Origin: Singulisphaera sp. GP187
GTDB taxonomy: Bacteria; Planctomycetota; Planctomycetia; Gemmatales; Gemmataceae
Length of the DNA stretch: 32,273 bases
Assembly (NCBI GenBank): GCA_945861245.1
Contig: CAMAUE010000053.1
Location: forward strand, 1-32,273
Direction: 5' to 3'
Shown: positions 8,280 to 15,884 of the stretch, one piece after another
Layout: each line of letters starts with the position of its first letter
How positions within the stretch are numbered: position 1 is the first letter of the stretch
Program-made: the position numbers and the translations under genes
The notes under the pieces: generated by a model
The model's database searches: none
Seen by the model: only the letters and a program-made list of their open reading frames with translations
Told to the model about the DNA's origin: nothing

Positions 8280-9509
8280 ATGATTCGTACCGCGGCCATT
8301 CTGATATTCCTAGCAACAGCCGCACTTGCCCAGCAACCGACGCCTGGCAAGATCCAACGCGGCACGCTGGTTAGCGTCGATGCGGAGAAACTCCGTGTCA
8401 CCGTCAAAGCGAACGACAAAGAGATCGTCGCCACCGCTGACGAACAAACGCGATTCTTCGAGGCGAAAGGCGCGAACGCCAAGGAGAAGCTGCAATCCTT
8501 CAAAGCCGGCGTCGAGGTTATGTTTGTCATCCAACCCAAGGACGGCAAGAACTACCTATTCGGCTTGCGGCTCGCCGACGCGGGCAAACCAAGCAATCCG
8601 TTGGCGAAGTTCGATTCGTCCAAGCTCCTGCCGATCAACGAACTCGGCACCAAGGAATACCGCGGGTTCATGGGCGGGTTCTATCCCGATGGCAAAAACG
8701 AACGCCCGGCGAGGCATGACGCGCTCGGCAAAGCGCTCGCCGCCCAGGTGCAACCACTCGATGGCGACGGCAAGCCAGATGCCGCGGGCAAGATCGTCCT
8801 GCTCTCCGTCGGCATGAGCAACACGTCGCAGGCATCGCAAGGTTTCGCGCAGGTATTGGCCAGCGCGAAGGACAAGAACCCCGCCCTCATCTTCGTCAAC
8901 GGCGCCCAGGGCGGCATGACCGCGGCACGTATCCAGAACCCTGACGATAAAGCCTCCGGCGAAAAGTATTGGGCCGCCGTCGAGCAACAACTACGCAAAA
9001 CGCGCGTTTCCGCGTCGCAGGTGCAAGTCGTCTGGATCAAGCAGGCCGACGCCGGCCCCAGCCAGGGCTTCCCCGTCTACGCCAAGACGCTTGAAGCGGA
9101 GCTGACTCGCATCGTCCGCCTACTGCCGAAGCGTTTTCCCAACATTAAGATGGTTTACCTATCGAGCCGAACCTACGGCGGCTACGCGAAATCGTCGCTC
9201 AACCCGGAGCCGTATGCCTATGAGTCGGCGTTTTCGGTGAAGTGGCTGATTGAACGCCAAATCAGGGGCGAGGTCGAGTTGAACTGCGATCCGAAGAAAG
9301 GCGCCGTGCAAGCCCCGTGGCTGGCGTGGGGCCCGTACCTCTGGGCAAACGGCACGACCAAACGCCCCGACGGCTTCGCCTACGCCGAGAGTGATTTCGC
9401 CAACGACGGCACACATCATTCGCCCGACGGTTCGCGAAAAATCGGCGCCCACATGCTGCGTTTCTTCGAGAGCGACGACACGACACGGCCGTGGTTCACG
9501 AGAAAATAA
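8280..9509 (+). CDS. Secreted SGNH/GDSL-hydrolase-like protein of unknown substrate
   Basis: The 409-residue protein starts at ATG 8280 with GAGG 7 bp upstream. Residues 1-17 form a signal peptide (ending ATAALA). Residues 25-100 are a small beta-rich domain (GTLVSVDAEKLRVTVKANDK). From about 170 the sequence resembles an SGNH fold: strand KIVLLSVGMSNTSQ, then ALIFVNGAQGGMTAA, KMVYLSSRTYGGYA, and a late DGTHHSPDG block (D376, H379, H380) that matches the usual Asp-x-x-His pair. The nucleophile is less certain, with Ser180 in GMSN as the candidate. Esterase or carbohydrate-deacetylase activity is therefore inference. It is separated from the amidohydrolase by a repeat and is not obviously co-transcribed. 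Confidence 0.6.
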   Translation: MIRTAAILIFLATAALAQQPTPGKIQRGTLVSVDAEKLRVTVKANDKEIVATADEQTRFFEAKGANAKEKLQSFKAGVEVMFVIQPKDGKNYLFGLRLADAGKPSNPLAKFDSSKLLPINELGTKEYRGFMGGFYPDGKNERPARHDALGKALAAQVQPLDGDGKPDAAGKIVLLSVGMSNTSQASQGFAQVLASAKDKNPALIFVNGAQGGMTAARIQNPDDKASGEKYWAAVEQQLRKTRVSASQVQVVWIKQADAGPSQGFPVYAKTLEAELTRIVRLLPKRFPNIKMVYLSSRTYGGYAKSSLNPEPYAYESAFSVKWLIERQIRGEVELNCDPKKGAVQAPWLAWGPYLWANGTTKRPDGFAYAESDFANDGTHHSPDGSRKIGAHMLRFFESDDTTRPWFTRK

Positions 9510-9544
9510 TGGGCGCGGAGCAATAGCGTTTGGAAATCGTCCTA

Positions 9545-9568
9545 TGAGCGCTAAGCCGCAAGCGGCAA
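9545..9568. repeat. Family C short repeat (copy 1)
   Basis: TGAGCGCTAAGCCGCAAGCG followed by GC, located 17 bp upstream of the permease start. GCCGC-AA-GCGGC can form a small stem. Close copies lie at 12966 and 19776, each upstream of a plus-strand gene. Confidence 0.75.
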
Positions 9569-9584
9569 ACCAGAGAATGCGCCA

Positions 9585-11189
9585 ATGCTTGGCCCGCACT
9601 TCTACTTCGACCTGATCCGCCTCGCTCGGCATCGGCGGAACCTCACCATCCGCTGCGGCTACTTGCTGCTGATGCTCGCGGGTCTGTACGTCGTGAATCG
9701 CTTCGAGCCGGACGTGCCTCGGCAGATCAACTACTACGCCAAGGTCGCCCAGCATTTCACCAACACGATCTTGTTCTTTGAATATCTCATGGTCTTTCTG
9801 CTGACACCAATCTATTTCGCAGGCACGATTGTCGAGGAAGAGGAGTCCGGCACGCTGGAGTTGTTGTTCATGACGCACCTGCGGAGCCACGAGATTCTGC
9901 TGGGAAAATACTCCGCCCGCGTGGTACATCTGGTCTTCATCTCGATGCTGGGATTGCCTTTGTTGGCGATCGTCAGCTTGTGGGGCGGAGTCGATGTACC
10001 GACGCTGGCCATGCATTTTTGCTTGATCGCTACGTTGATCGTTTTGTTCAGCAGCGCGTGTATGGTTAGCTCGACGACTGCAGTCAGCCATGCCCTGAGC
10101 CTGGTGCTTTCGTATGCCGCGTCGACCGGCGTGCTCGGTTTTTTTGTTATTGGCGGCTGCATAGTGATGGCGATTGCGAGTTTCGAGTTTGGTAGTCAAG
10201 CTCTTGGTATCGGTATGATCGTCGGCATGGCATTGATCGCGAGCGCGGTTCTGCTTTTCTTTGCATGTCTCCGTCTTCACACGCTACGCTACCCGACGGA
10301 ACGGCCGACAACACGGAGGCGAAAACGCGCCATTCCACGCAGCCCCACGAAACCGAAGCCAAAACCAGGCGAGAGCACCGCCAGGCCCGTGCCCGATAAT
10401 GCGCTGCTTTGGAAGGAACTGATCGACGGCAAAGGCGCCTACCAGCTGGCAGGTTACAGTTCATCCGTGGCGTTGACGGGATTCGTCATTGCTGGTGTGG
10501 CGAGCTTATTCTCGAAGTTCCCTTGGGCCGAACGAGGCGCACGGGATGAATTCGCCGGGTTATCATATTTCTTCTTCGGAATCAGCTACGGGCTCAGTGT
10601 GGCCGGCGTAATCCTCTTGCTGGCATTCCGACTGACCGCAGTCATTTCGCGCGAACGAGAGCAAGGCACATTACGGTTCCTGCTGCTGTTGCCGGTTGAA
10701 CGATCGGAGATCTTATGGACAAAATTCATCGCGCCGTGGATCGCGACACGCTACCTGATCGCGACAATCGTGGTTGCGCCTATTTTCGCGCTGGTGACGG
10801 GAATCTACGCGATCCGCACCTGCGGCGTGCTGTTGCTTCTTCCTTGGCCCAGCATCATCTTCGCGGCGGGGCTGGCGCTTTATCTCTCGGTGCGTTGTCG
10901 GCGTTGGCTGACGGCGAATATCGTGTTTACGGTAGTGGTGGTGGCGGTCGGATCTGCCCATCTCTTCGGCGGCGAGTATACGCGGTTTTTTCGCAATGGA
11001 TTCTGGATGCTGCTCACGGGGGATTTCGTGCAAGGTGGCGGACTTGCAAATGCCCATCCGACGATGGCAGTCACCACGTTCCTGAGCCACCAGGCTACGT
11101 TCGCGGGAATCGGCGTGCTGTTGTTCTGGCGTGCATTCGCCATGTTTGACTGGACGAAACGCAATCGCTCCTCCCAGGCCCCGCGGTGA
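9585..11189 (+). CDS. ABC-2 type transporter permease with duplicated half
   Basis: The 534-residue integral membrane protein has about twelve hydrophobic segments in two comparable halves. Each half contains the conserved ABC-2 juxtamembrane motif: IVEEEESGTLELLFMTHLRS with HEILLGKY near residues 83-112, and ISREREQGTLRFLLLLPVER with SEILWTKF near 350-380. The halves are joined by a basic, proline-rich cytoplasmic linker (TRRRKRAIPRSPTKPKPKPG). Such permeases need a separate ATP-binding subunit, and none is encoded nearby, so the substrate is unknown. The Shine-Dalgarno before ATG 9585 is poor and family C occupies the leader. The stop codon TGA 11187-11189 lies within a hairpin element. Confidence 0.82.
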   Translation: MLGPHFYFDLIRLARHRRNLTIRCGYLLLMLAGLYVVNRFEPDVPRQINYYAKVAQHFTNTILFFEYLMVFLLTPIYFAGTIVEEEESGTLELLFMTHLRSHEILLGKYSARVVHLVFISMLGLPLLAIVSLWGGVDVPTLAMHFCLIATLIVLFSSACMVSSTTAVSHALSLVLSYAASTGVLGFFVIGGCIVMAIASFEFGSQALGIGMIVGMALIASAVLLFFACLRLHTLRYPTERPTTRRRKRAIPRSPTKPKPKPGESTARPVPDNALLWKELIDGKGAYQLAGYSSSVALTGFVIAGVASLFSKFPWAERGARDEFAGLSYFFFGISYGLSVAGVILLLAFRLTAVISREREQGTLRFLLLLPVERSEILWTKFIAPWIATRYLIATIVVAPIFALVTGIYAIRTCGVLLLLPWPSIIFAAGLALYLSVRCRRWLTANIVFTVVVVAVGSAHLFGGEYTRFFRNGFWMLLTGDFVQGGGLANAHPTMAVTTFLSHQATFAGIGVLLFWRAFAMFDWTKRNRSSQAPR

Positions 11190-11245
11190 GCGCAGCGATG
11201 CGCAGAGATTGGAACCCCCAGGAATCGCTGCGCTCATCGTGGGGC
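11178..11245. repeat. Hairpin overlapping the permease stop codon
   Basis: Arms 11178-11198 and 11225-11245 pair over 21 bp with two mismatches around 26 nt. The left arm includes the last codons and TGA of the permease. Its core GGTGAGCGCAGCGA resembles GGTGAGCGAAGCGA in the hairpin at 20812-20838, so both may belong to one dispersed family. Confidence 0.75.
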
Positions 11246-11252
11246 TTGGCGC

Positions 11253-11414
11253 TCACACATGCACCGGTTCGGGCGAATGCACGTAGAGCCATTGGTCGGG
11301 AAAGAGTTTCGTGCTATCGACGTTCCGATAAACGAGATCGATTTTTTGGCCCCAAAGATCGATAGTGCATGAGAGTCCGCCGACTTGCGGAGCGGATTTG
11401 AAGACTTCGACATG
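11253..11414 (-). pseudogene. Start-less coding remnant (C-terminal fragment), unknown family
   Basis: Directly after the TGA of the DcuC-like gene, the same minus-strand frame stays open for 53 codons to another TGA (11255-11253). The peptide is protein-like: VFKSAPQVGGLSCTIDLWGQ, then KIDLVYRNVDSTKLFPDQWL and YVHSPEPVHV. There is no ATG, GTG or TTG at a usable position at its beginning, so it cannot be translated as a normal gene. It is most likely the C-terminal remnant of another gene that lost its front part when the DcuC gene became juxtaposed. Readthrough of the DcuC stop is a less likely alternative. No family is assigned. Confidence 0.4.
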
Positions 11415-12812
11415 TCATATCCGCGGCATCCACACCATCGCCAGGGCCACGACCGTTGCCATCGAAACGAGCAGCGGAATAACGACCATCTTCGATAACT
11501 CCATCGGCTTCGTTCCCGTCATCTTCGCGCACATCAGAGTCACGGCGGCAACCGGCGACATTGTCCGGCCCGCCGCCGATCCGAGCGATACGACCGCGCC
11601 GGTGTGCGTCGGGTCGATGTCCAGCGCTAGACTCGGCTCGACGAAGAAGCCGAACAGGCTCTGCGCCGTCGCCATGCCCGAGCCACATAGCGCGGCGAAG
11701 GCGACCGAGAAGATGCCGGCGGTCGGCAGAAGGGCGTCGGGCCACATCTTGATCGCATCGCCCAGACGCTCGGCGATACCGACGTTTTTGATGGCGATAC
11801 CGAAACAGTTAGCGACGACGATAAGCGAGACGATGTTGGCATAGCCGTAGCCCGCGCCTTCAAAGAAGGTGCTGGCGGTTTCCTTGAATTTCTCGCGTGA
11901 CGCACTCACCGCCGCGACGACGCCGAGTAGCATCGCCAGGCCGATGAGCCGGGTGTTGAAGGTCTCCGGATCGGGCAGTCTGCTTTTCTGTAGCCATCGA
12001 TGGTCGATCTTGAAAAGCTCGAACGGATACGAACACAAATACAGAAACACGAGCGGCACGAGCGGGACTATCGCCTTGAGATAGTTGACCGGCATCGCGA
12101 CTTCGCTCGGCGGTGGCGCGTCGGTCGGTTCGCTCGCAAGCATCCGCTCACGCCGGGCGGCCAGGAACCAGAACACGCTCGTGGCGACGGCGAGGCTGAA
12201 GAAATTGAACGGGATGATGCGGCGCACACAGCGTTCACTGGTGATGTCGTCGGGTGTCAGACTTGCTTCGGGATGCTTCTTGAGTGCTTTTTGGCTTTCC
12301 TCGATGGTCGTCAGCAGTTCCGGTGCTCCGGGGTTCAGCAATTCCCCGCCGACCGACGCGCCGAGCAACAGGGCCGCGCCGGTAGTGATCGGCGAGATGC
12401 CCGTGGCACGTAGAAGTGGGATGATGACCGAGCCGATCGTCACTGCGGTGCTGGTTTGGCTGACGATCGGCATATTTACGAAGAACCCGACGACGACTGT
12501 GCCCGGAATCAGCAGGAATCGAACATAGGTCAACGGCTTGACGAGTAAGCGCACGAGATGGAGATCGCAACCGGTGTGTTGCAGGACGCGCGCAAAACCC
12601 ATGCCGCAGCAAAGCGGGATGATGAATTTCTCGTTCGTCAGCGTGATGACGAACTCCCGCACGATCGCTTGCGGGTTCAGCGCGATTGCGCCGAGCGTGA
12701 GGGAGGCAATCATCAACACGAGCCGAACTTCAAATTCGCGCAACACCGCCCAGGCGGCGAGCACGATGACGAGCAGTCCGAGGATCGTTTGCCACGACGC
12801 GGTATCGAGCAT
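11415..12812 (-). CDS. DcuC-family C4-dicarboxylate carrier
   Basis: From ATG 12812 the protein has 465 residues and about twelve membrane segments. Hallmarks of the DcuC/YfcC superfamily are present: CGMGFARVLQHTGCDLHLVR, LLVKPL, FFVNMPIVSQTSTAVTIGS, GAALLLGASVGGELLNPGAP in the first half, and FAALCGSGMATAQSLFGFF with GAVVSLGSAAGRTMSPVAA in the second. These are the two re-entrant, glycine- and serine-rich motifs expected of the ion transporter superfamily. Relatives exchange succinate, fumarate or malate; substrate and direction are not provable here. The frame extends upstream to 12872 only by reading through a palindromic repeat, so the ATG at its edge is preferred, although no Shine-Dalgarno is visible. 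A loop around residues 195-250 is hydrophilic. Confidence 0.85.
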   Translation of the reverse strand: MLDTASWQTILGLLVIVLAAWAVLREFEVRLVLMIASLTLGAIALNPQAIVREFVITLTNEKFIIPLCCGMGFARVLQHTGCDLHLVRLLVKPLTYVRFLLIPGTVVVGFFVNMPIVSQTSTAVTIGSVIIPLLRATGISPITTGAALLLGASVGGELLNPGAPELLTTIEESQKALKKHPEASLTPDDITSERCVRRIIPFNFFSLAVATSVFWFLAARRERMLASEPTDAPPPSEVAMPVNYLKAIVPLVPLVFLYLCSYPFELFKIDHRWLQKSRLPDPETFNTRLIGLAMLLGVVAAVSASREKFKETASTFFEGAGYGYANIVSLIVVANCFGIAIKNVGIAERLGDAIKMWPDALLPTAGIFSVAFAALCGSGMATAQSLFGFFVEPSLALDIDPTHTGAVVSLGSAAGRTMSPVAAVTLMCAKMTGTKPMELSKMVVIPLLVSMATVVALAMVWMPRI

Positions 12813-12885
12813 GAAAGCCCAAGGGTGAGGTACTCCGAACCCTTGGGATCCCAGAGGTTCGGAGTACCTCACCTCTGGGCTTTCA
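12812..12885. repeat. 74-bp loop-less palindrome abutting the dcuC-like start codon
   Basis: Arms 12812-12848 and 12849-12885 match at 33 of 37 positions with no spacer; the centre is TTGGGATCCCA. The outer base is the A of the ATG of the DcuC-like gene. It therefore forms the entire immediate leader of that gene and lies between divergent genes. Confidence 0.85.
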
Positions 12886-12965
12886 GTGCATAGGAGAGCG
12901 CTTCTTGCATGATATACGGCGCGGGATAGAATTGGCGACAGACGCGGTGGTACGGCGAGTCATCA

Positions 12966-12989
12966 CGTGAGCACTAAGCCGCAAACGGC
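12966..12989. repeat. Family C short repeat (copy 2)
   Basis: CGTGAGCACTAAGCCGCAAA followed by CGGC, 34 bp upstream of the sulfatase start. It differs from copies 1 and 3 at two positions. Confidence 0.7.
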
Positions 12990-13023
12990 GAGGAATTTGC
13001 ATTACACTCCGAAGGACATTCTC

Positions 13024-14337
13024 ATGCGCATCTTGATTGCGATCGGTCTCTGCTTGATGATGGCCAATCATGCTCACGCCGGCGAGGCCAAGAAGCCGAA
13101 CATCGTCATCATCATTGCCGACGATCTTGGCTGGCGCGATGTCGGCTGGCAAGCATCCGAGATCAAGACGCCGAACATGGACAAGCTCGTCAAGGCCGGC
13201 GTGAGGCTCGAACGGCATTACGTCTACCCAACCTGCTCGCCGACGCGCGCGGGCATCTTCACCGGCCGCAATCCGAGCCGATTCGGCATCCACGCCCCGA
13301 TCGCCCAGAAGAGCGAGCAGGCCTTGCCGATGAACACGCTCACACTTGCCCGGCTCTTGCAACGCGCGGGCTACTTCACGGGCATCATCGGCAAGTGGCA
13401 TCTCGGTTTGAGACCGGAAGTCGGACCGCGCCAGTTTGGCTTCGATTCCTCCTACGGGTATTTCCACGGGCAGATCGATCCGTTCACGCATCTCTACCGC
13501 GGGACGGCCAAGACCTGGCATCGCAACGACAAATTCGTCGAAGAGAAAGGCCACGTTACCGATCTCATCAGCGATGAGGCCGTGCGCTTCGTCGAAACGA
13601 AACGCAAACAGCCGTTCTTCTTATGGGTCGCGCATGCCACGCCGCACTATCCTCTTGCGGAGGAGGAGAAGTGGATCGCCCCGTACAAAGACACGATCAA
13701 GAACGAAGCGCGACGCCTTTACGCCGCGAGCATCACACACATGGATGACGGCATCGGGCGAATCGTCACGGCACTCGAAAAGTCCAAGCAACTCGACAAC
13801 ACTCTCATCGTCTTCACCAGCGACAACGGCGGCTTCGAGAAATACGAATCCAAGATCGATTACGACGGTAAATATTCGCACCCCAAGCTCGGCGACAACA
13901 CGCCCTTGCGCGGTTGGAAAGGCCAACTCTACGAAGGCGGAGTGCGCGTGGCGGCATTCGCATATTGGCGAGGCAAACTGCAACCCGCCAGTGCGCCGGA
14001 GATTGTCAGCATGCTCGATTGGTATCCGACGATTGCGAAACTTGCCGACGCCGACGTGCCGGCCAGCACGAAGCTCGAAGGCCGCGACGTTTGGCCGATC
14101 CTGAGCCGCAAAGGCGAAAAGCCTGCCGACCCCGAAATCTACTGGAACACGGGTGCGGTGCAGGGCGTCATGGCGGGCGGATTGAAGCTCATCGTCAACA
14201 CGAAGAAGCAACAGGCTGAACTCTACGATCTGCGAAACGACGCGCTGGAAGCAACGAACCTAGCCGCGACTCGGCCCAACGACCTCGCCTTGATGCGTAA
14301 GCGATTGCAAGCGCAGCGCGATGCGGATGCGAAGTAG
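13024..14337 (+). CDS. Secreted formylglycine-dependent sulfatase (arylsulfatase A-like)
   Basis: ATG 13024 has AAGGA 7 bp upstream and gives a signal peptide (residues 1-19, ending HAHA); 437 residues in total. The upstream in-frame GTG at 12967 lies inside family C and is rejected. Sulfatase landmarks are complete: metal ligands in IADDLGWRD (D33, D34), the modification motif C71-S-P-T-R (Cys oxidised to formylglycine by a sulfatase-modifying enzyme), GKWHLG, ATPHYP, MDDGIGRIV and TSDNGG. The substrate is probably a sulfated glycan or ester, as planctomycetes have many such enzymes for algal polysaccharides; specificity cannot be read from the sequence. It is convergent with maf, with a family B hairpin between them. 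Confidence 0.93.
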   Translation: MRILIAIGLCLMMANHAHAGEAKKPNIVIIIADDLGWRDVGWQASEIKTPNMDKLVKAGVRLERHYVYPTCSPTRAGIFTGRNPSRFGIHAPIAQKSEQALPMNTLTLARLLQRAGYFTGIIGKWHLGLRPEVGPRQFGFDSSYGYFHGQIDPFTHLYRGTAKTWHRNDKFVEEKGHVTDLISDEAVRFVETKRKQPFFLWVAHATPHYPLAEEEKWIAPYKDTIKNEARRLYAASITHMDDGIGRIVTALEKSKQLDNTLIVFTSDNGGFEKYESKIDYDGKYSHPKLGDNTPLRGWKGQLYEGGVRVAAFAYWRGKLQPASAPEIVSMLDWYPTIAKLADADVPASTKLEGRDVWPILSRKGEKPADPEIYWNTGAVQGVMAGGLKLIVNTKKQQAELYDLRNDALEATNLAATRPNDLALMRKRLQAQRDADAK

Positions 14338-14425
14338 TTTAGCCGCTCGCCTTTGGGGAGCGCGGACGTTGTTTTTGCGATCGCAATATCCAATGTCCGC
14401 GCTCGCCAAAGGCGAGCGGCTAAAC
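14337..14425. repeat. Family B hairpin (copy 4) bridging two convergent genes
   Basis: Arms 14337-14367 and 14395-14425 pair over 31 bp with one mismatch around a 27-nt loop. The left end begins on the last base of the sulfatase TAG. The right end covers the maf stop codon (14420-14422). It may serve as a bidirectional terminator. Confidence 0.9.
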
Positions 14426-15001
14426 GTATTTGAATCCCAACCAGCGCAACGGTGTCGTCAGTTCCTCGATCGGCAAGCCGATGACGTTATTGAGGCTGCC
14501 TTCGATGATGCGCAGAAACGGATCGTTCTCTTCCTGGATCGCATAAGCACCCGATCGGCCAACCCAAGCGTCGGTGGCGAGATAGTCGTCCAGTTCCTGC
14601 TTCGATAATGCGCGACAATACATTCGCGTGCACGATTGGAAGGTGACCTGCACATTGTCAGGCCGTCGCCAGAGGACGACGCCGGTCCAGAGTTCGTGCT
14701 CGCGTCCGCCCATCGCGCTGAGGATTCGGCGAGCATGTTCGACATCGTCCGCCTTGCCGATCACCTGGCCGTCCAACCAGCCGACGGTATCCGCCGCGAG
14801 GACGATGCCCTCGCTTACATTCGGCGCAACAGCCGCCGCCTTCAGCCAGGCAACCGTTTGTACGTAGTGGCGTGGATCGGTGAAATTCGCACCCGTCGGT
14901 TCGTCAATGCGCGATGGCAAGACATCGAATTCGTAGCCAGCCTTTTCGAGCAGAATCCGCCGATCGGGCGAACTGCTGGCGAGGATTAGTTTTTTTGTCA
15001 T
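14420..15001 (-). CDS. maf: Maf-family nucleotide pyrophosphatase
   Basis: The 193-residue protein matches Maf/YhdE/YceF throughout: N-terminal LILASSSPDRRILLEKAG, IDEP near 33, catalytic-base region VLAADTVGWLDGQVIGKA, and C-terminal YAIQEENDPFLRIIEGSLNN followed by VIGLP. Family members are cytoplasmic house-cleaning pyrophosphatases that hydrolyse non-canonical or UTP/CTP/dTTP nucleotides. The usual SPRR is SPDRR here. The start ATG 15001 is embedded in a repeated ATGACCAATGACTAATGACC tract and has no recognisable Shine-Dalgarno. The stop is supplied by the family B hairpin, so both ends of the gene overlap repeats. Length is normal. Confidence 0.93.
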   Translation of the reverse strand: MTKKLILASSSPDRRILLEKAGYEFDVLPSRIDEPTGANFTDPRHYVQTVAWLKAAAVAPNVSEGIVLAADTVGWLDGQVIGKADDVEHARRILSAMGGREHELWTGVVLWRRPDNVQVTFQSCTRMYCRALSKQELDDYLATDAWVGRSGAYAIQEENDPFLRIIEGSLNNVIGLPIEELTTPLRWLGFKYV

Positions 15002-15111
15002 TGGTCATTAGTCATTGGTCATTAGTCCGTAGTCACTCGTGGACATTCTACTGCCAATTTCGAGGTTGAGCCGTATCATTCTCTTTTCGCTGACTAATGA
15101 CCAATGACAAT
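14996..15111. repeat. ATGACCAATGAC / GTCATTGGTCAT interspersed repeat pair
   Basis: At 14996-15033 the units TCATTGGTCATTAG occur in tandem. At 15092-15111 the inverse unit GACTAATGACCAATGACAAT appears. The two face each other across 58 bp of ordinary sequence in the maf to secreted-protein intergenic region. Hairpin formation is possible, and the left tract includes the maf start codon. Confidence 0.7.
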
Positions 15112-15125
15112 TATGGGAGCCACCG

Positions 15126-15794
15126 ATGAATACACATGCCGCCTACTGGATCGCACTGCTGCTACTTGCTGTACCGATGCAAATTGCTACGACTGGCGAG
15201 AAAAAAATGGCCGGATTTAGCAAAGCCGACCTCGGCAAGCTTCCGACCGGCTGGAAAGTGGAGCACACGGGCAAAGGCGGCACCGGCGCGTGGAAGGTCA
15301 TCGCCGACGCCACCGCGCCTTCAAAATCGGGCCACGCGCTGGCGCAAGTCGGCGAAAGCCTCGGGCCAGTCTACAATATCTGCGTCGCTGACACAGCACA
15401 GCCGAAGAACCTGGAAGTCTCCGTGCATTTCAAATCGATCAAAGGCAAACGCGATCAAGGCGGCGGCATCGTCTGGCGCTACATCGACGCTGACAACTAC
15501 TATGTCGCTCGCTTTAATCCGCTCGAGAACAACTATCGCCTCTACAAAGTCGTCGCCGGCAAACGCACCCAACTCGCCACGGCCGAGGAGCTTGTTGTCA
15601 CCGAAGGCCAATGGCATAAGCTCACGATCCGCATGCTCGGCGATAGTATCGAGTGCCATCTCAACGGCAAGAAAATACTTGAAGCGAAGGATAACGCCCT
15701 GGCCAACGCCGGCAAAATCGGCCTGTGGACCAAAGCCGACGCACAGACGGCGTTCGATCTGTTCGCCGTTGAGGGTGTCGTGACGAAGGAATAA
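15126..15794 (+). CDS. Secreted concanavalin A-like (DUF1080/LamG-type) domain protein
   Basis: ATG 15126, with GGGAG 6 bp upstream, gives 222 residues with an N-terminal signal (YWIALLLLAVPMQIATTG). The remainder is one jelly-roll domain: LPTGWKVEHTGKGGTGAWKV, LEVSVHFKSIKGKRDQGGGI, VWRYIDADNYYVARFNPLEN, VVTEGQWHKLTIRMLGDSIE, and a final KIGLWTKADAQTAFDLFAV. This pattern belongs to the DUF1080/laminin-G-like glycan-binding or glycoside-hydrolase superfamily common in planctomycetes. No catalytic residue pair can be named, so a carbohydrate-binding role is as likely as an enzymatic one. It is convergent with the next gene across a strong terminator-like hairpin. Confidence 0.75.
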   Translation: MNTHAAYWIALLLLAVPMQIATTGEKKMAGFSKADLGKLPTGWKVEHTGKGGTGAWKVIADATAPSKSGHALAQVGESLGPVYNICVADTAQPKNLEVSVHFKSIKGKRDQGGGIVWRYIDADNYYVARFNPLENNYRLYKVVAGKRTQLATAEELVVTEGQWHKLTIRMLGDSIECHLNGKKILEAKDNALANAGKIGLWTKADAQTAFDLFAVEGVVTKE

Positions 15795-15802
15795 GGCAAA
15801 TA

Positions 15803-15871
15803 CAAGCCCACAGGCGACGAAGGAGCCTGCGTGGCTTGACCCCGCAGGCTCCTTCGTCGCCTGTGGGCTTG
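15803..15871. terminator. 29-bp perfect hairpin between convergent genes
   Basis: Arms 15803-15831 and 15843-15871 are perfect complements around an 11-nt loop, between stop codons at 15794 (plus) and 15885 (minus). The position suits a bidirectional transcript-ending structure. There is no U-tract, so factor-independent termination is uncertain. Confidence 0.7.
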
Positions 15872-15884
15872 GGATAGGGACAAA

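Noticed and set aside
9159..10280. Minus-strand open frame of 373 codons spanning the SGNH-like and permease genes
   Set aside because: It overlaps two convincing plus-strand genes, is rich in Gln/Arg/His and has no recognisable domain.
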